The translations under genes were made by a program, and so were the position numbers. Of a stretch of DNA of 64,000 nt, positions 17,038-25,919 are shown one piece after another. This DNA comes from Haladaptatus litoreus. Its GTDB lineage: Archaea > Halobacteriota > Halobacteria > Halobacteriales > Haladaptataceae. The notes below the pieces were generated by a model, which worked only from the letters and a program-made list of their open reading frames with translations, did no database searches and was not told where the DNA came from. Every line of letters begins with the position of its first letter. Position 1 is the stretch's first letter. The DNA lies in the NCBI RefSeq assembly GCF_900156425.1, contig NZ_FTNO01000001.1, forward strand, positions 248,001 through 312,000, read 5' to 3'.

Positions 17038-19224
17038 ATGGGTAGACGAAAGAAAATCGTCGAACAGTGCGAGCGGCTCATGGACAAACCGGAGCAGATC
17101 CGGAACATTGCGATTGCCGCCCACGTCGACCACGGTAAAACAACACTGACGGACAACCTTCTCGCCGGTGCGGGTATGATCGCCGACCAAGGCGAAGCCA
17201 CCCAGTTGATGATGGACACGGAGGAGGACGAACAGGAACGCGGTATTACTATCGACGCGGCTAACGTCTCGATGACTCACGAGTACGAGGACAAAGAGCA
17301 CCTCATCAACCTCATCGACACGCCGGGCCACGTCGACTTCGGTGGCGACGTGACTCGTGCGATGCGTGCCGTTGACGGTGCGCTCGTCGTCGTGGACGCC
17401 GTCGAAGGCGCAATGCCACAGACGGAAACCGTCGTCCGACAGGCACTCCGCGAGGGCGTTAAGCCGACCCTGTTCATCAATAAGGTAGACCGACTCATCT
17501 CGGAACTCCAAGAGGGTCCCGAGGAGATGCAACGCCGCCTGCTCAACGTCATCGACGACGTGAACGAGCTGATTCGCGGCATGACCAAAGACATGGACGA
17601 CGTGGACGATTGGACCGTCTCCGTCGAAGAGGGAACTGTCGGGTTCGGTTCGGCACTCTACAAGTGGGGTGTCTCCATGCCGTCGATGCAAGCGACGGGC
17701 ATGGACTTCGGGGACATCATGGAACTCGAACGCAACGACAACCGCCAAGAGCTTCACGAGAAGACGCCGCTGTCGGACGTCATCCTCGACATGGTCTGTG
17801 AACACTTCCCAGACCCAATCGAGGCCCAACCCCGCCGTATCCCGCGTGTCTGGCGTGGTGACGACGAATCCGAACTCGCCGAACAGATGCGACTCGTTGA
17901 CCCAGACGGCGAAGTCGTCCTGATGGTCACCGACATCGGTATCGACCCGCACGCTGGCGAAATCTCCGCCGGTCGTGTCTTCTCCGGAACGCTGGAGAAA
18001 GGCCAAGACCTCTACATCTCGGGAACCGTCGGAACGAACCGCGTCCAGAGCGTCGGTATCTACATGGGTGGCGAACGCGAGGAAGTGGAGCGCGTCCCTG
18101 CCGGGAACATCGCAGCCGTCACCGGTCTGAAAGACGCTATCGCCGGTTCGACGGTGTCAAGCGTGGAGATGACGCCGTTCGAGTCCATCGAACACATCAG
18201 TGAGCCCGTTATCACGAAGTCCGTCGAGGCAAAGAACATGGACGACCTGCCGAAACTCATCGAGACGCTTCGACAGGTCTCCAAAGAAGACCCGACCATC
18301 CAAATCGACATCAACGAAGACACGGGGGAACACCTCATCAGCGGACAGGGTGAACTCCACCTCGAAGTCATCACCCAGCGTATCGAGCGCAATCAAGGTA
18401 TTCCGGTGACGACTGGTGAGCCTATCGTCGTCTTCCGCGAGAAGGTTCAGGGAGCAACCACCGAAGTAGAAGGTATCTCCCCGAACCGCCACAACCGGTT
18501 CTACATCACGGTCGAACCGTTGTCGGACGAAATCGTTGGGAAGCTGAAACTCGGCGATATCTCGATGGACATGCCCGAGCAGGAACGCCGTGAAGTCCTG
18601 CAGGAAGCCGGCATGGACAAGGACACCAGCCAGAACGTGGAACACATCCACGGGACGAACATCCTCATCGACGACACGAAGGGTATCCAGCACCTGAACG
18701 AGACGATGGAACTCGTCATCGAGGGCCTCACAGAGGCGCTTGACGACGGCCCACTCGCTGGCGAACCCGTCGAGGGAACGCTCATCAAACTCCACGACGC
18801 GCGCCTCCACGAGGACACCATCCACCGTGGTCCGGCACAGGTCATCCCTGCGGTTCGACAGGCTGTCCACAACGCGCTCATCCACGGGCACGTCAAACTC
18901 CTCGAACCGATTCAGAACGTGCGCATCGACGTGCCGAACGAACACATGGGTGCCGCGTCCGGCGAGATTCAGGGTCGCCGTGGCCGCGTGGACGACATGT
19001 ACCAAGAGGGCGACCTCATGGTCGTCGAGGGTATCGCGCCCGTCGACGAAATGATTGGGTTCTCCTCGGACATCCGCAGTGCGACGGAAGGTCGTGCGTC
19101 GTGGAACACGGAGAACGCCGGGTTCCGCGTCATGGCGGACAACCTCCAACCCGAAACCATCATGGAGATCCGAGAGCGCAAAGGCATGAAGCTCGAACTG
19201 CCACAGGCAGTCGATTACTTCTAA
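17038..19224 (+). CDS. Elongation factor 2 (aEF-2)
   Basis: 728-residue GTPase that drives ribosomal translocation. G motifs are intact: [32 protein letters not shown] and NKVDRL. Domain IV contains the diphthamide loop [12 protein letters not shown], with the modifiable His at 596. The start [20 protein letters not shown] is conserved in archaea. A TATA-like TTTTCAAC about 30 bp upstream suggests a short leader. The tail ends [14 protein letters not shown], full length. Confidence 0.97.
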   Translation: MGRRKKIVEQCERLMDKPEQIRNIAIAAHVDHGKTTLTDNLLAGAGMIADQGEATQLMMDTEEDEQERGITIDAANVSMTHEYEDKEHLINLIDTPGHVDFGGDVTRAMRAVDGALVVVDAVEGAMPQTETVVRQALREGVKPTLFINKVDRLISELQEGPEEMQRRLLNVIDDVNELIRGMTKDMDDVDDWTVSVEEGTVGFGSALYKWGVSMPSMQATGMDFGDIMELERNDNRQELHEKTPLSDVILDMVCEHFPDPIEAQPRRIPRVWRGDDESELAEQMRLVDPDGEVVLMVTDIGIDPHAGEISAGRVFSGTLEKGQDLYISGTVGTNRVQSVGIYMGGEREEVERVPAGNIAAVTGLKDAIAGSTVSSVEMTPFESIEHISEPVITKSVEAKNMDDLPKLIETLRQVSKEDPTIQIDINEDTGEHLISGQGELHLEVITQRIERNQGIPVTTGEPIVVFREKVQGATTEVEGISPNRHNRFYITVEPLSDEIVGKLKLGDISMDMPEQERREVLQEAGMDKDTSQNVEHIHGTNILIDDTKGIQHLNETMELVIEGLTEALDDGPLAGEPVEGTLIKLHDARLHEDTIHRGPAQVIPAVRQAVHNALIHGHVKLLEPIQNVRIDVPNEHMGAASGEIQGRRGRVDDMYQEGDLMVVEGIAPVDEMIGFSSDIRSATEGRASWNTENAGFRVMADNLQPETIMEIRERKGMKLELPQAVDYF

Positions 19225-19230
19225 ACGACT

Positions 19231-19249
19231 CCTGTTTTGTGCATTTTTT
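19231..19249 (+). terminator. T-rich terminator after EF-2
   Basis: CTGTTTTGTGCATTTTTTCG a few bases after the EF-2 stop; two T-runs, no strong hairpin. Confidence 0.4.
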
Positions 19250-19344
19250 CGACCGACTGTACCGAGAGCTGTTGCTCCGCGAACTTCTCAACCCCTTAAT
19301 CCTCCTCGAAAAGTGAACCGGTGGCACTACCGACGATAGCGATA

Positions 19345-19488
19345 TTATCGTTCCCCTCTGTGTACGATTTCGGCATCGCACACGGGGCACATTCGGTCGC
19401 GGCTGTCGAACGCCGTCTGACAGAACGCACAGACGTGGTCTTTCGCTATACTGTCATTGCTTGCACCGACTGCATCTGTGAATCGCAT
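19345..19488 (-). CDS. 47-residue zinc-ribbon micro-protein
   Basis: Short minus-strand frame running from ATG 19488 to TAA 19345. It encodes a basic N-terminus and two CxxC pairs 10 residues apart: HVCAFCQTAFDSRDRMCPVC. That is the classic layout of a single rubredoxin-like zinc ribbon, and small proteins of this kind are abundant in haloarchaea. A GGTGA-like ribosome site stands about 9 nt before the ATG. It lies alone between EF-2 and the ACT-domain gene, opposite to both. No function can be assigned; nucleic-acid or protein binding is the usual role of such ribbons. Confidence 0.65.
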   Translation of the reverse strand: MRFTDAVGASNDSIAKDHVCAFCQTAFDSRDRMCPVCDAEIVHRGER

Positions 19489-19676
19489 CGTCTATCACCA
19501 CTCCCCTCTTTTTGTTCCAAGGGTATTACTACGCGCTCGTTAACGAGTCTCATAGGGATTGGTTAATTCGGGTTGCGCACAGTTTTGCATTCGTTTCATC
19601 CCGTTGCCGTCTCCGTATTGGAGAATTTTGTGACCGCCTGAAGGTTTATTGCCGACCACGCCCCAATCCTGCTATC

Positions 19677-20213
19677 ATGGCCGACCACGATGGGCACGTG
19701 CAAGCGTACACGGTTCGGTTGGAACTCGCCGACGAACCGGGCGAACTGCTTCACGCGCTCGAACCGATAGCCGAATACGGCGGTAACTTACTAAGCGTCT
19801 TTCACGAACGCGGCTCGCTCACGCCGCGGGGCCACATTCCGGTCGAAGTCGATTTGGAATGTCCGCCCGACCGATTCGACGCTATCGTTTCCGCACTACG
19901 CGAAGCGAGCGTAAACGTCATTCGCGCCGGAGCGGAGCGATACGACGAAGAAATAACCGTCGTCTTCACGGGGCACATCATCGACACCGATATTTCGGAC
20001 ACCCTTTCGCGGATTACGACCGAATCGAACACGTCGGTCGTTGACATCTCCCTTTCCGCGCCCGAAGGAACCAGCGACGTGTCCAGCGCGCGACTCCGAC
20101 TTGCCACCGATTCCGCGGATACGGCCGACGTTCTCGACACGGTGACACAGATTGCGGACGAAAAGGAACTGCGCGTCATCGCTCCGCTGACGGAACGGGA
20201 GGCGACGGCATGA
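19677..20213 (+). CDS. ACT-domain amino-acid-binding protein
   Basis: 178 residues with an N-terminal ACT domain (YTVRLELADEPGELLHALEP, then GGNLLSVFHERGSLTPRGHI) and a second ACT-like half ending ADEKELRVIAPL. ACT domains bind amino acids and regulate enzymes. The start ATG 19677 is chosen because upstream codons in this frame are non-conserved. It overlaps the homoserine dehydrogenase start (ATGA). In haloarchaea this small protein precedes hom, so it probably acts as a detached regulatory domain sensing threonine or a related amino acid. That role is inference. Confidence 0.85.
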   Translation: MADHDGHVQAYTVRLELADEPGELLHALEPIAEYGGNLLSVFHERGSLTPRGHIPVEVDLECPPDRFDAIVSALREASVNVIRAGAERYDEEITVVFTGHIIDTDISDTLSRITTESNTSVVDISLSAPEGTSDVSSARLRLATDSADTADVLDTVTQIADEKELRVIAPLTEREATA

Positions 20214-21160
20214 AACTCGCAGTGCTCGGTGCGGGTGCGGTCGGTCGCTCGGTCGCGGAACTGGCACAAGAGTACGGCCACACTGTGACCGCGTTGGCCG
20301 ATTCGACCAGTGCTGCCGTTGATTCCGGTGGAATCGACGTAGAAGCAGTCTTGGCCCGGAAAAACGACGATGAAACGGTTGGAACAGTCGCCCCGAATAC
20401 CGTTTTCGAGGGGGAATACGACGTGCTGGTCGAAGCCACGCCGACGACGCTCGGCGACGCGCAACCAGGGTTCAACCACGCGCGCGCGGCGCTCGAATCC
20501 GACCACCACGTCGTGCTAGCGAACAAAGGGCCGGTCGCCGAACGATACGACGACCTCCGAGCAGTCGAAGCCGAAAGCGACGGCCGCGTGCTGTTCGAAG
20601 CAACCGTTGGCGGCGCGATTCCCGTCCTCTCGACTATCGCGGATGTCGGCCCGGACAACGTCACGGCGGTTCGCGGCGTGCTGAACGGAACGGCCAACTT
20701 CATCCTCTCGCGCATGGCTGCGGAGGGACTGAGTTACGAACACGTTCTCGCGGAGGCTCAAGACCTCGGTGTCGCGGAGGCAGACCCCTCGTTCGACGTG
20801 GATGGAACCGACGCCGCACTGAAATGCGTCATTCTCGCGAACGTGCTCTTCGACGGGCAGTACACCATCGGCGATGCGGAGATTGCGGGTATCCGTGACC
20901 TACCCGGAAGCGCGCTCGAACTGGCGAGCGAAGACGGCTGGACGATTCGATTGGTCGGTGAAGTCGCACGCGATGGCGTTCGGGTCGGGCCGCGGCTCGT
21001 GCCGGAGAACGGAACGCTTGCGGTTTCCGGCACGCGCAACATCGTTCAATTCGAGACGAAGCATGCAGGCCGACTCAACATCAGTGGACGGGGTGCAGGT
21101 GGCCCGGAAACTGCGTCGGCTGTGCTGTCCGACGTGACGACGTTAGCGCGGGAGGAATGA
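20210..21160 (+). CDS. hom: Homoserine dehydrogenase
   Basis: 316 residues; NAD(P)H reduction of aspartate semialdehyde to homoserine, the branch point to threonine and methionine. The N-terminal Rossmann motif is GAGAVGRSVAELAQEYGH. The catalytic domain shows LNGTANFILSRMAAEGLSYE and the substrate loop EADPSFDVDGTDAALK. It lacks a C-terminal ACT domain, matching the separate ACT protein encoded just upstream with a 4-bp overlap. The two genes form an operon. Confidence 0.93.
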   Translation: MKLAVLGAGAVGRSVAELAQEYGHTVTALADSTSAAVDSGGIDVEAVLARKNDDETVGTVAPNTVFEGEYDVLVEATPTTLGDAQPGFNHARAALESDHHVVLANKGPVAERYDDLRAVEAESDGRVLFEATVGGAIPVLSTIADVGPDNVTAVRGVLNGTANFILSRMAAEGLSYEHVLAEAQDLGVAEADPSFDVDGTDAALKCVILANVLFDGQYTIGDAEIAGIRDLPGSALELASEDGWTIRLVGEVARDGVRVGPRLVPENGTLAVSGTRNIVQFETKHAGRLNISGRGAGGPETASAVLSDVTTLAREE

Positions 21161-21249
21161 GCGAAATAGTCCGATTTGTTTCATAGTTCACCCATGCCAA
21201 TTGTTCTCACTAACCGCCAGACGGCGGGATGATGCCCTGCAAGACGTAT

Positions 21250-21263
21250 CGAAATGGTTTTAA
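21250..21263 (+). promoter_or_regulatory. BRE/TATA of EF-1A operon
   Basis: CGAAAT (BRE-like) followed by GGTTTTAA, about 55 bp before the EF-1A start. A second AT box (AAATAAAT, near 21275-21282) sits closer and would give a nearly leaderless mRNA. Confidence 0.45.
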
Positions 21264-21313
21264 CCGCTTCTGCCAAATAAATCCGACAGAGCGCGTCTTC
21301 GCGTGAGATACCA

Positions 21314-22579
21314 ATGAGCGACAAACCACACCAGAACTTGGCCATTATCGGCCACGTTGACCACGGTAAGAGCACGCTGGTCGGGCGACTCCTCTACGAG
21401 ACGGGGAGCGTACCCGAGCACGTCATCGAACAGCACAAAGAAGAAGCCGAAGAGAAAGGCAAAGGTGGATTCGAGTTCGCCTACGTGATGGACAACCTCG
21501 CAGAAGAGCGAGAACGTGGTGTCACCATCGACATCGCCCACCAAGAGTTCGACACCGACGACTACTACTTCACCATCGTCGACTGTCCGGGTCACCGTGA
21601 CTTCGTGAAGAACATGATCACGGGTGCCTCGCAGGCAGACAACGCGGTTCTCGTCGTCGCGGCAGACGACGGTGTCGCGCCGCAGACCCAAGAGCACGTC
21701 TTCCTCGCCCGTACGCTGGGTATCGACGAGCTCATCATCGCCATCAACAAGATGGACGTCGTCGACTACTCGGAAGACTCCTACAACGATGTCGTCTCCG
21801 AAGTCAAAGACCTGCTCAAGCAGGTTCGATTCAACACCGACGACGCCGAGTTCATCCCGATTTCGGCGTTCGAGGGCGACAACATCGCAGAGGAAAGCGA
21901 CAACACGTCGTGGTACGACGGCGAAATCCTGCTCGAGGCCCTCAACAACCTCGAAGCACCGGAACCGCCAACGAATGCCGACCTCCGTCTGCCAATTCAG
22001 GACGTGTACACGATTTCCGGTATCGGTACAGTCCCAGTCGGACGTATCGAGACTGGTGTCCTGAACACGGGCGACAACGTTTCGTTCCAGCCAAGCGACG
22101 TCGGCGGCGAAGTCAAGACCGTCGAGATGCACCACGAAGAGGTGCCAAAAGCTGAACCCGGCGACAACGTCGGTTTCAACGTGCGCGGTATCGGCAAGGA
22201 CGACATCCGTCGCGGTGACGTGTGTGGCCCAGCCGACAACCCGCCAAAGGTCGCAGAGACGTTCAAGGCCCAGCTCGTTGTGATGCAGCACCCGTCCGTC
22301 ATCACGGCTGGCTACACGCCGGTCTTCCACGCCCACACGGCACAGGTCGCCTGTACCGTCGAGGAAATCAACCACAAGCTCGACCCCAAGACGGGCGAAG
22401 TCGCCGAGGAGAACCCAGACTTCATCAAGTCCGGCGACGCCGCTGTCGTAACGGTTCGACCACAGAAGCCACTCAGCATCGAGCCGTCCGGCGAGATTCC
22501 GGAACTCGGTTCCTTCGCTGTCCGTGACATGGGTCAGACCATCGCGGCCGGTAAAGTCCTCGAAGTCAACGAGAAATAA
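21314..22579 (+). CDS. tuf: Elongation factor 1-alpha (aEF-1A)
   Basis: 421-residue GTPase that delivers aminoacyl-tRNA to the ribosome. GTPase motifs [22 protein letters not shown] and INKMDV are present, and domain II/III segments are intact. Full length for archaea, ending [11 protein letters not shown]. It is followed 3 bp later by rps10, the conserved archaeal tuf-S10 pair. Confidence 0.97.
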   Translation: MSDKPHQNLAIIGHVDHGKSTLVGRLLYETGSVPEHVIEQHKEEAEEKGKGGFEFAYVMDNLAEERERGVTIDIAHQEFDTDDYYFTIVDCPGHRDFVKNMITGASQADNAVLVVAADDGVAPQTQEHVFLARTLGIDELIIAINKMDVVDYSEDSYNDVVSEVKDLLKQVRFNTDDAEFIPISAFEGDNIAEESDNTSWYDGEILLEALNNLEAPEPPTNADLRLPIQDVYTISGIGTVPVGRIETGVLNTGDNVSFQPSDVGGEVKTVEMHHEEVPKAEPGDNVGFNVRGIGKDDIRRGDVCGPADNPPKVAETFKAQLVVMQHPSVITAGYTPVFHAHTAQVACTVEEINHKLDPKTGEVAEENPDFIKSGDAAVVTVRPQKPLSIEPSGEIPELGSFAVRDMGQTIAAGKVLEVNEK

Positions 22580-22582
22580 ACG

Positions 22583-22891
22583 ATGCAACAGGCACGAGTC
22601 CGACTCGCAGGAGCCAACCCCTCGGACCTCGACGACATCTGCGACGATGTCCGAGAGATAGCCGAGAAAACCGGCGTCTCTCTGAGCGGTCCGATTCCGC
22701 TCCCGACGAAGACGCTGGAAATCCCAACTCGCAAGTCCCCTGACGGAGAGGGAACTGCGACGTGGGAACACTGGGAGATGCGCGTCCACAAGCGCCTCAT
22801 CGACCTCGACGCCGATGAACGCGCGCTTCGACAGTTGATGCGCATTCAGGTTCCGAACGACGTGAGCATCGAAATCGTTCTCGAAGACTAA
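22583..22891 (+). CDS. rps10: 30S ribosomal protein S10 (uS10)
   Basis: 102 residues, uS10 of the small-subunit head. Signatures are [40 protein letters not shown] (the long loop that contacts 16S rRNA) and the terminal [13 protein letters not shown]. It lies 3 bp after EF-1A and is co-transcribed with it. Confidence 0.97.
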   Translation: MQQARVRLAGANPSDLDDICDDVREIAEKTGVSLSGPIPLPTKTLEIPTRKSPDGEGTATWEHWEMRVHKRLIDLDADERALRQLMRIQVPNDVSIEIVLED

Positions 22892-23011
22892 GCGACACGG
22901 TCGCTTCTTCGACCTAAATTTTCTACTTTCTCACGCCGACCAGCGACAGCGTTGTCAAAACGTATCTCCGTAGGGATTCGATTTTTGTAGTTTGAGTCGC
23001 AATTAGACGAC

Positions 23012-23629
23012 ATGCGACTTTCGCGTTCCCCTACGATACAGACGCTCATCGTTTTCTGTGTCGTGTACGCCCTCCAGTCGGTGATTCGGCTCGTCAGTCC
23101 TGCGTTGATGGTGAGCCTGTTCGCGCTGTCTCCGCCGGTTGCGGTGCGCCCGTGGACGCTCCCACTGAGCGTCTATGCCCACATCAACTTCGGGCATCTG
23201 CTTTCCAATGCGATTGCTTTGCTGTTCGCTGGTCTGCTGATAGAGCGCGTGACGACGAGGTTCCGATTTCACGCCTACTTCCTGACGGTCGGAATCGTGG
23301 CAGGCGTGGCGCAGATTTGGATCGGCGGGCTGTTCTCGATGACTACCCCTGCGGTTCTCGGTGCCAGCGGTGCCGTGTTCGGTCTGTTCGGCTACCTCAT
23401 TGCTGGAAATCCGGTTGCCGATGCAGTCCTCGGCAAACTACGTCTCTCGCGTCGAGCACAAATCGCGGTCGTGTTCGGCCTCGCCTTGCTCGCCACCCTG
23501 ATGACTGCCTCGCCCGGCGTGGCACTCATCGCCCACTTCACCGGCTTTGCGGTCGGCCTTATCGCCGGGCGACTTCACATCCTCCGCGTCGAAACACAAG
23601 CTACAAGTAACGACCGGGCGGTACAATAG
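23012..23629 (+). CDS. Rhomboid-family intramembrane serine protease
   Basis: 205 residues with about six membrane helices. The rhomboid set is visible: HINFGHLLSNA (H57, H62, N66) in helix 2, GASGAVFGL (catalytic-type Ser119) in helix 4, and AHFTGFAVG (His175) in helix 6. The serine-histidine dyad is intact, so it should cleave membrane-spanning substrates. Alone on its transcript, it ends only 5 bp before tRNA-Ala, so the tRNA promoter must lie inside this gene. Confidence 0.9.
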   Translation: MRLSRSPTIQTLIVFCVVYALQSVIRLVSPALMVSLFALSPPVAVRPWTLPLSVYAHINFGHLLSNAIALLFAGLLIERVTTRFRFHAYFLTVGIVAGVAQIWIGGLFSMTTPAVLGASGAVFGLFGYLIAGNPVADAVLGKLRLSRRAQIAVVFGLALLATLMTASPGVALIAHFTGFAVGLIAGRLHILRVETQATSNDRAVQ

Positions 23630-23634
23630 TTCGA

Positions 23635-23706
23635 GGGCTCGTAGATCAGTGGCAGATCGCTTCCTTCGCAAGGAAGAGGCCCCGGGTTCAAATCCCGGCG
23701 AGTCCA
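23635..23706 (+). tRNA. tRNA-Ala (CGC)
   Basis: 72-nt cloverleaf. Acceptor GGGCTCG pairs with CGAGTCC, and the discriminator is A. The anticodon stem-loop CTTCC-TTCGCAA-GGAAG reads CGC (codon GCG), and the T-arm is CCGGGTTCAAATCCCGG. No intron and no encoded CCA. The last 21 bases are repeated exactly at 23797-23817, and a longer 3' portion with flank recurs at 23890-23940. Confidence 0.96.
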
Positions 23707-23773
23707 TGACGAACACAGTGAGGAATGGACGAGCGGGTTTTTAATTAGACAAGACGCACGCCCGCGGAGTGAA

Positions 23774-23894
23774 GCGAGCAGGTACGTCTTGGCGTTGTTC
23801 AAATCCCGGCGAGTCCACTTCTTTCGCTTCACTTTGTTCGCTCAGTCAGTGGACTCGCCGACCTTCGCGAATAAACCGCATTCGCTCAGTCCCG
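23774..23894 (+). repeat. Two-block tRNA-associated repeat, copy B
   Basis: Block 1 at 23774-23808 and block 2 at 23859-23894 match copy A (5760-5794 and 5705-5740, other strand) with 2 and 1 mismatches. The 50 bp between the blocks form a hairpin whose arms are the tRNA-Ala 3' end and its complement (CGGCGAGTCCA at 23807-23817, TGGACTCGCCG at 23850-23860). It lies 67 bp downstream of tRNA-Ala in the same orientation. Confidence 0.75.
23797..23817 (+). repeat. Exact copy of the tRNA-Ala 3' end
   Basis: 21 bp identical to 23686-23706 (T-loop, T-stem 3' strand, acceptor 3' strand and discriminator). An attachment-site scar is one explanation. Confidence 0.7.
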
Positions 23895-23940
23895 GCGAGT
23901 CCATGACGAGCGCAATGAGGAATGGACGAGCGGGATTTTA
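23890..23940 (+). repeat. Second copy of tRNA-Ala 3' end plus flank
   Basis: TCCCGGCGAGTCCATGACGA and on to GGACGAGCGGG, matching 23693-23743 with about five differences in 51 bp. The copy includes sequence 3' of the tRNA, so it is a true duplication and not a chance T-arm match. Confidence 0.7.
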
Positions 23941-24162
23941 TTGGCGGTTGGTCAACTCACCTATCGATCACTTCGCTCGCTAGCATTTCGATTCACCACT
24001 ATTAATTCTCCGAATAGCCTGCTATTTTCCCATCTGAACCACCGTTTCACACCGAAAACCCCTCCAAAAGCCCACCCAGATCCTCGATTCCAACCAAACA
24101 GCCTATTCCAGTATTTCCAACCGTTTCACACCGTTCGGCCGGGTTCCGTCCCCGTTATCCGG

Positions 24163-24170
24163 AATATAAT
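24163..24170 (+). promoter_or_regulatory. TATA element before the structured RNA candidate
   Basis: AATATAAT, one of the best TATA matches in the window. It predicts a transcript starting near 24192, about 190 nt before the Lrp start codon. Confidence 0.5.
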
Positions 24171-24189
24171 GAAGGGGGTAGCGGTCTTC

Positions 24190-24340
24190 GTATGAAATAC
24201 GCCCGGAGCCCGGGTGTGACAGACCCGGCACGTGTTCGACGGCGCCGGAGGCTCTGGTGGCGAGCTGGCCTCTCGCCATGTTTCGGCCATGCCTCCCACG
24301 AAAGTTTGTCATCTCGAACTCATGCCGACTTTTTCGGACA
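24190..24340 (+). ncRNA. Candidate structured RNA or leader upstream of Lrp gene
   Basis: Downstream of a strong TATA lie a hairpin CCGGGT-GTGACAG-ACCCGG (24210-24228) and a larger element. In the larger element GGAGGC (24247-24252) pairs with GCCTCC (24291-24296) and encloses TGGCGAG-N7-CTCGCCA (24258-24278). A T-run (24330-24335) follows. The loop GTGACAGA has UGA...AGA, as in some L7Ae-binding loops, so an H/ACA-type guide is one option. A regulatory leader of the Lrp gene is another. Confidence 0.4.
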
Positions 24341-24378
24341 GCAACCAACGAAGAGCGACGATTTCAATACCCAATAGT

Positions 24379-24855
24379 ATGAACAACGATTCACTCGACG
24401 ACGTTGACCGTGGCATTCTGCACCTGCTTCAAAAAGACGCGCGTAACACGACCACGACGGAAATTGGCGAAGCGGTCGGTGTCTCGGCCAGCACGGTCGG
24501 CAATCGGCTTCAACGACTCGAAAACGAAGCCATCATCAAGGGGTATCATCCGCAAATCGACTATCACAACGCCGAGTTTCCACTCCGTGTCCTCTTCATC
24601 TGTACCGCGGCGATACCCCACCGCGAGGAACTCTCGGAACGTGCGCTTTCCGTGGACGGCGTGGTAAACGTCAAGGAAATTATGGCCGGTGTCGAGAACG
24701 TCCATGTCGAAGCCGTTGCGCCGACCCGTGAGGAAGTCACGGCCGTCGGAAAGACGCTCGACGAAATCGGATTGGACGTGGTGAACGAAGTGCTCGTGAA
24801 AGACGAACGTGTACAACCGTTCGACCATTTCGGCCAAGACGAAGTCTCCGAGTGA
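24379..24855 (+). CDS. Lrp/AsnC family transcription regulator
   Basis: 158 residues. N-terminal winged helix-turn-helix (DDVDRGILHLLQKDARNTTT, then GVSASTVGNRLQRLENEAII); a C-terminal RAM-like ligand domain is weakly visible (VLFICTAAI, VDGVVNVKEIMAGVENVHVE). ATG 24379 is chosen because the conserved domain begins there. The frame extends further up, but through the structured candidate RNA. Target genes unknown; autoregulation through the upstream region is possible. Confidence 0.88.
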   Translation: MNNDSLDDVDRGILHLLQKDARNTTTTEIGEAVGVSASTVGNRLQRLENEAIIKGYHPQIDYHNAEFPLRVLFICTAAIPHREELSERALSVDGVVNVKEIMAGVENVHVEAVAPTREEVTAVGKTLDEIGLDVVNEVLVKDERVQPFDHFGQDEVSE

Positions 24856-24927
24856 CTGATTGCCGGAATTATTTCGAATTTAGTGAAATACTATGTTTAG
24901 AATTGGATTTGGACAGATTCATCCGTC

Positions 24928-24938
24928 ATACTTATCTG
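24928..24938 (+). promoter_or_regulatory. TATA element of HalOD1 gene
   Basis: CATACTTATCT about 30 bp before the ATG at 24967, predicting a leaderless mRNA. Confidence 0.4.
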
Positions 24939-24966
24939 CTGACGAATCCTCCTCAGTAGTACTGGA

Positions 24967-25272
24967 ATGGATCGAACTTCCTACCGCTTGGAGGACGATG
25001 AACGCCCAAGCATTGCCGTCATCAACGCGATTGCAGACCACGAAGGTTCGTCGCCGGACGAAATCCGTCCACAGCTGTACGACGCCGTAGACCCGGACGC
25101 ACTGGATTCGCTGTTCCAACCGCGAGTCGATGGCGAACTCAGACGCGGCGGAAGGGCTGTCTTCACGTACCGGGGTTATCGAATCACCTACGAGAGTGAC
25201 GGGTGGATACACGTACACGATAATCAGAGTGCCGCTTCTGGGACGACCGAACACACTCCTGCCGACGAATAG
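24967..25272 (+). CDS. HalOD1 output-domain protein
   Basis: 101 residues consisting of one HalOD1 domain, a haloarchaeal module found alone or at the end of signalling proteins. Recognised by PSIAVINAIADHEGSSPDEI, LDSLFQ and the C-terminal FTYRGYRITYESDGWIHVHD. Predicted soluble; its molecular role is not established. The stop codon abuts the stop of the convergent uracil-DNA glycosylase gene with no base between them. Confidence 0.85.
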   Translation: MDRTSYRLEDDERPSIAVINAIADHEGSSPDEIRPQLYDAVDPDALDSLFQPRVDGELRRGGRAVFTYRGYRITYESDGWIHVHDNQSAASGTTEHTPADE

Positions 25273-25887
25273 TTAGCAAAACTCCGCGAGTATGTCACCG
25301 ATGGCGGTGACGTACTCCGCTCGGTCGTATCCGAGTCGTCCAATCCAGATATTGTCGTACGATGGGTGCAGCAGTGGTAACGTCGTTACTCCGAGTCGTT
25401 CGCATTCGACCGGGGAGAGAACACAGCCGAGAAAACCCTCCAACCGGATGGATTCGAAATCGAACAAGGCTTTCGTGGCGTGCTTTCCCGTCGGAACGAC
25501 GACATCGGGGTTCACCTGTTCGATTTCTGCCCGCAGGTGGGCAAAACAGTTTCTCAGTTCGCTTTCGCGTGGTTCCCGATTCGAACCGTCCTCCCCTTCG
25601 GGAAAGCATTTGACTGCATTCGTAAAGTACGGGTCGTAGCCGAGTTCGGCGAACAGCGAGCGAATTTTTCCACCTGAATGGCGCGTGGTGTACGCCATCC
25701 CCGTCCAGTTGCCACCCTGCCATCGCTCTGCGTCGGGGTCGCCGTAACCGGGTGCTTCCCCGACGACCATCACGTCAGCATCGAGCGGCCCGGTTCCCCA
25801 CGAAATCCGATTTCTACACGAGACGAGTTCGGGACATCGTGAACAGTTCGGCAAATGAACGTTGCGCGAGTCGGGAAACGGCGGCAT
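25273..25887 (-). CDS. Uracil-DNA glycosylase superfamily protein (family 4-like)
   Basis: 204 residues; removes uracil or related bases from DNA. Active-site motifs GEAPGYGDPDAERW (motif A) and HPSY (motif B, about residue 175) are present. Cysteines CSRCPELVSC (from residue 15) and two later ones (NAVKC, RNCFAHL) fit the iron-sulfur cluster ligands of family 4 enzymes. The inserted WQGGNWTGMAYTTRHSGGK after motif A is typical of a haloarchaeal subgroup. Convergent with the HalOD1 gene. Confidence 0.85.
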   Translation of the reverse strand: MPPFPDSRNVHLPNCSRCPELVSCRNRISWGTGPLDADVMVVGEAPGYGDPDAERWQGGNWTGMAYTTRHSGGKIRSLFAELGYDPYFTNAVKCFPEGEDGSNREPRESELRNCFAHLRAEIEQVNPDVVVPTGKHATKALFDFESIRLEGFLGCVLSPVECERLGVTTLPLLHPSYDNIWIGRLGYDRAEYVTAIGDILAEFC

Positions 25888-25919
25888 TCGATTTTTGATT
25901 GGTCGTCGTTTGTCGTCGA

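Larger units (their letters stand above)
23707..24160. other. Gene-free stretch with tRNA-derived repeats
   Basis: Between tRNA-Ala and the Lrp gene region. The first half holds repeat copy B (23774-23894) and duplicated tRNA 3' ends. The second half (about 23945-24150) is AT-richer and contains only weak CACCGTTTCACACCG-like short repeats. No supported gene. Confidence 0.6.

Noticed and set aside
21260..22789. Open antisense frame of over 500 codons opposite EF-1A and rps10, with similar long ones opposite rpoA1 (10799-12751), RNase R-like (25899-27209), korA (31887-33551) and the reductase (34688-36241)
   Set aside because: These mirror the third-base GC bias of real genes on the other strand; their translations show no domains, and the sense genes are certain.
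24190..24340. SRP (7S) RNA or RNase P RNA
   Set aside because: Too short for either, and the conserved SRP and RNase P core sequences are not seen.
24192..24377. 61-codon frame MKYARSPGVTDPARVRRRRR and on
   Set aside because: Overlaps the stem-rich region and is arginine-rich as expected of out-of-frame GC-rich DNA; no conservation can be claimed.
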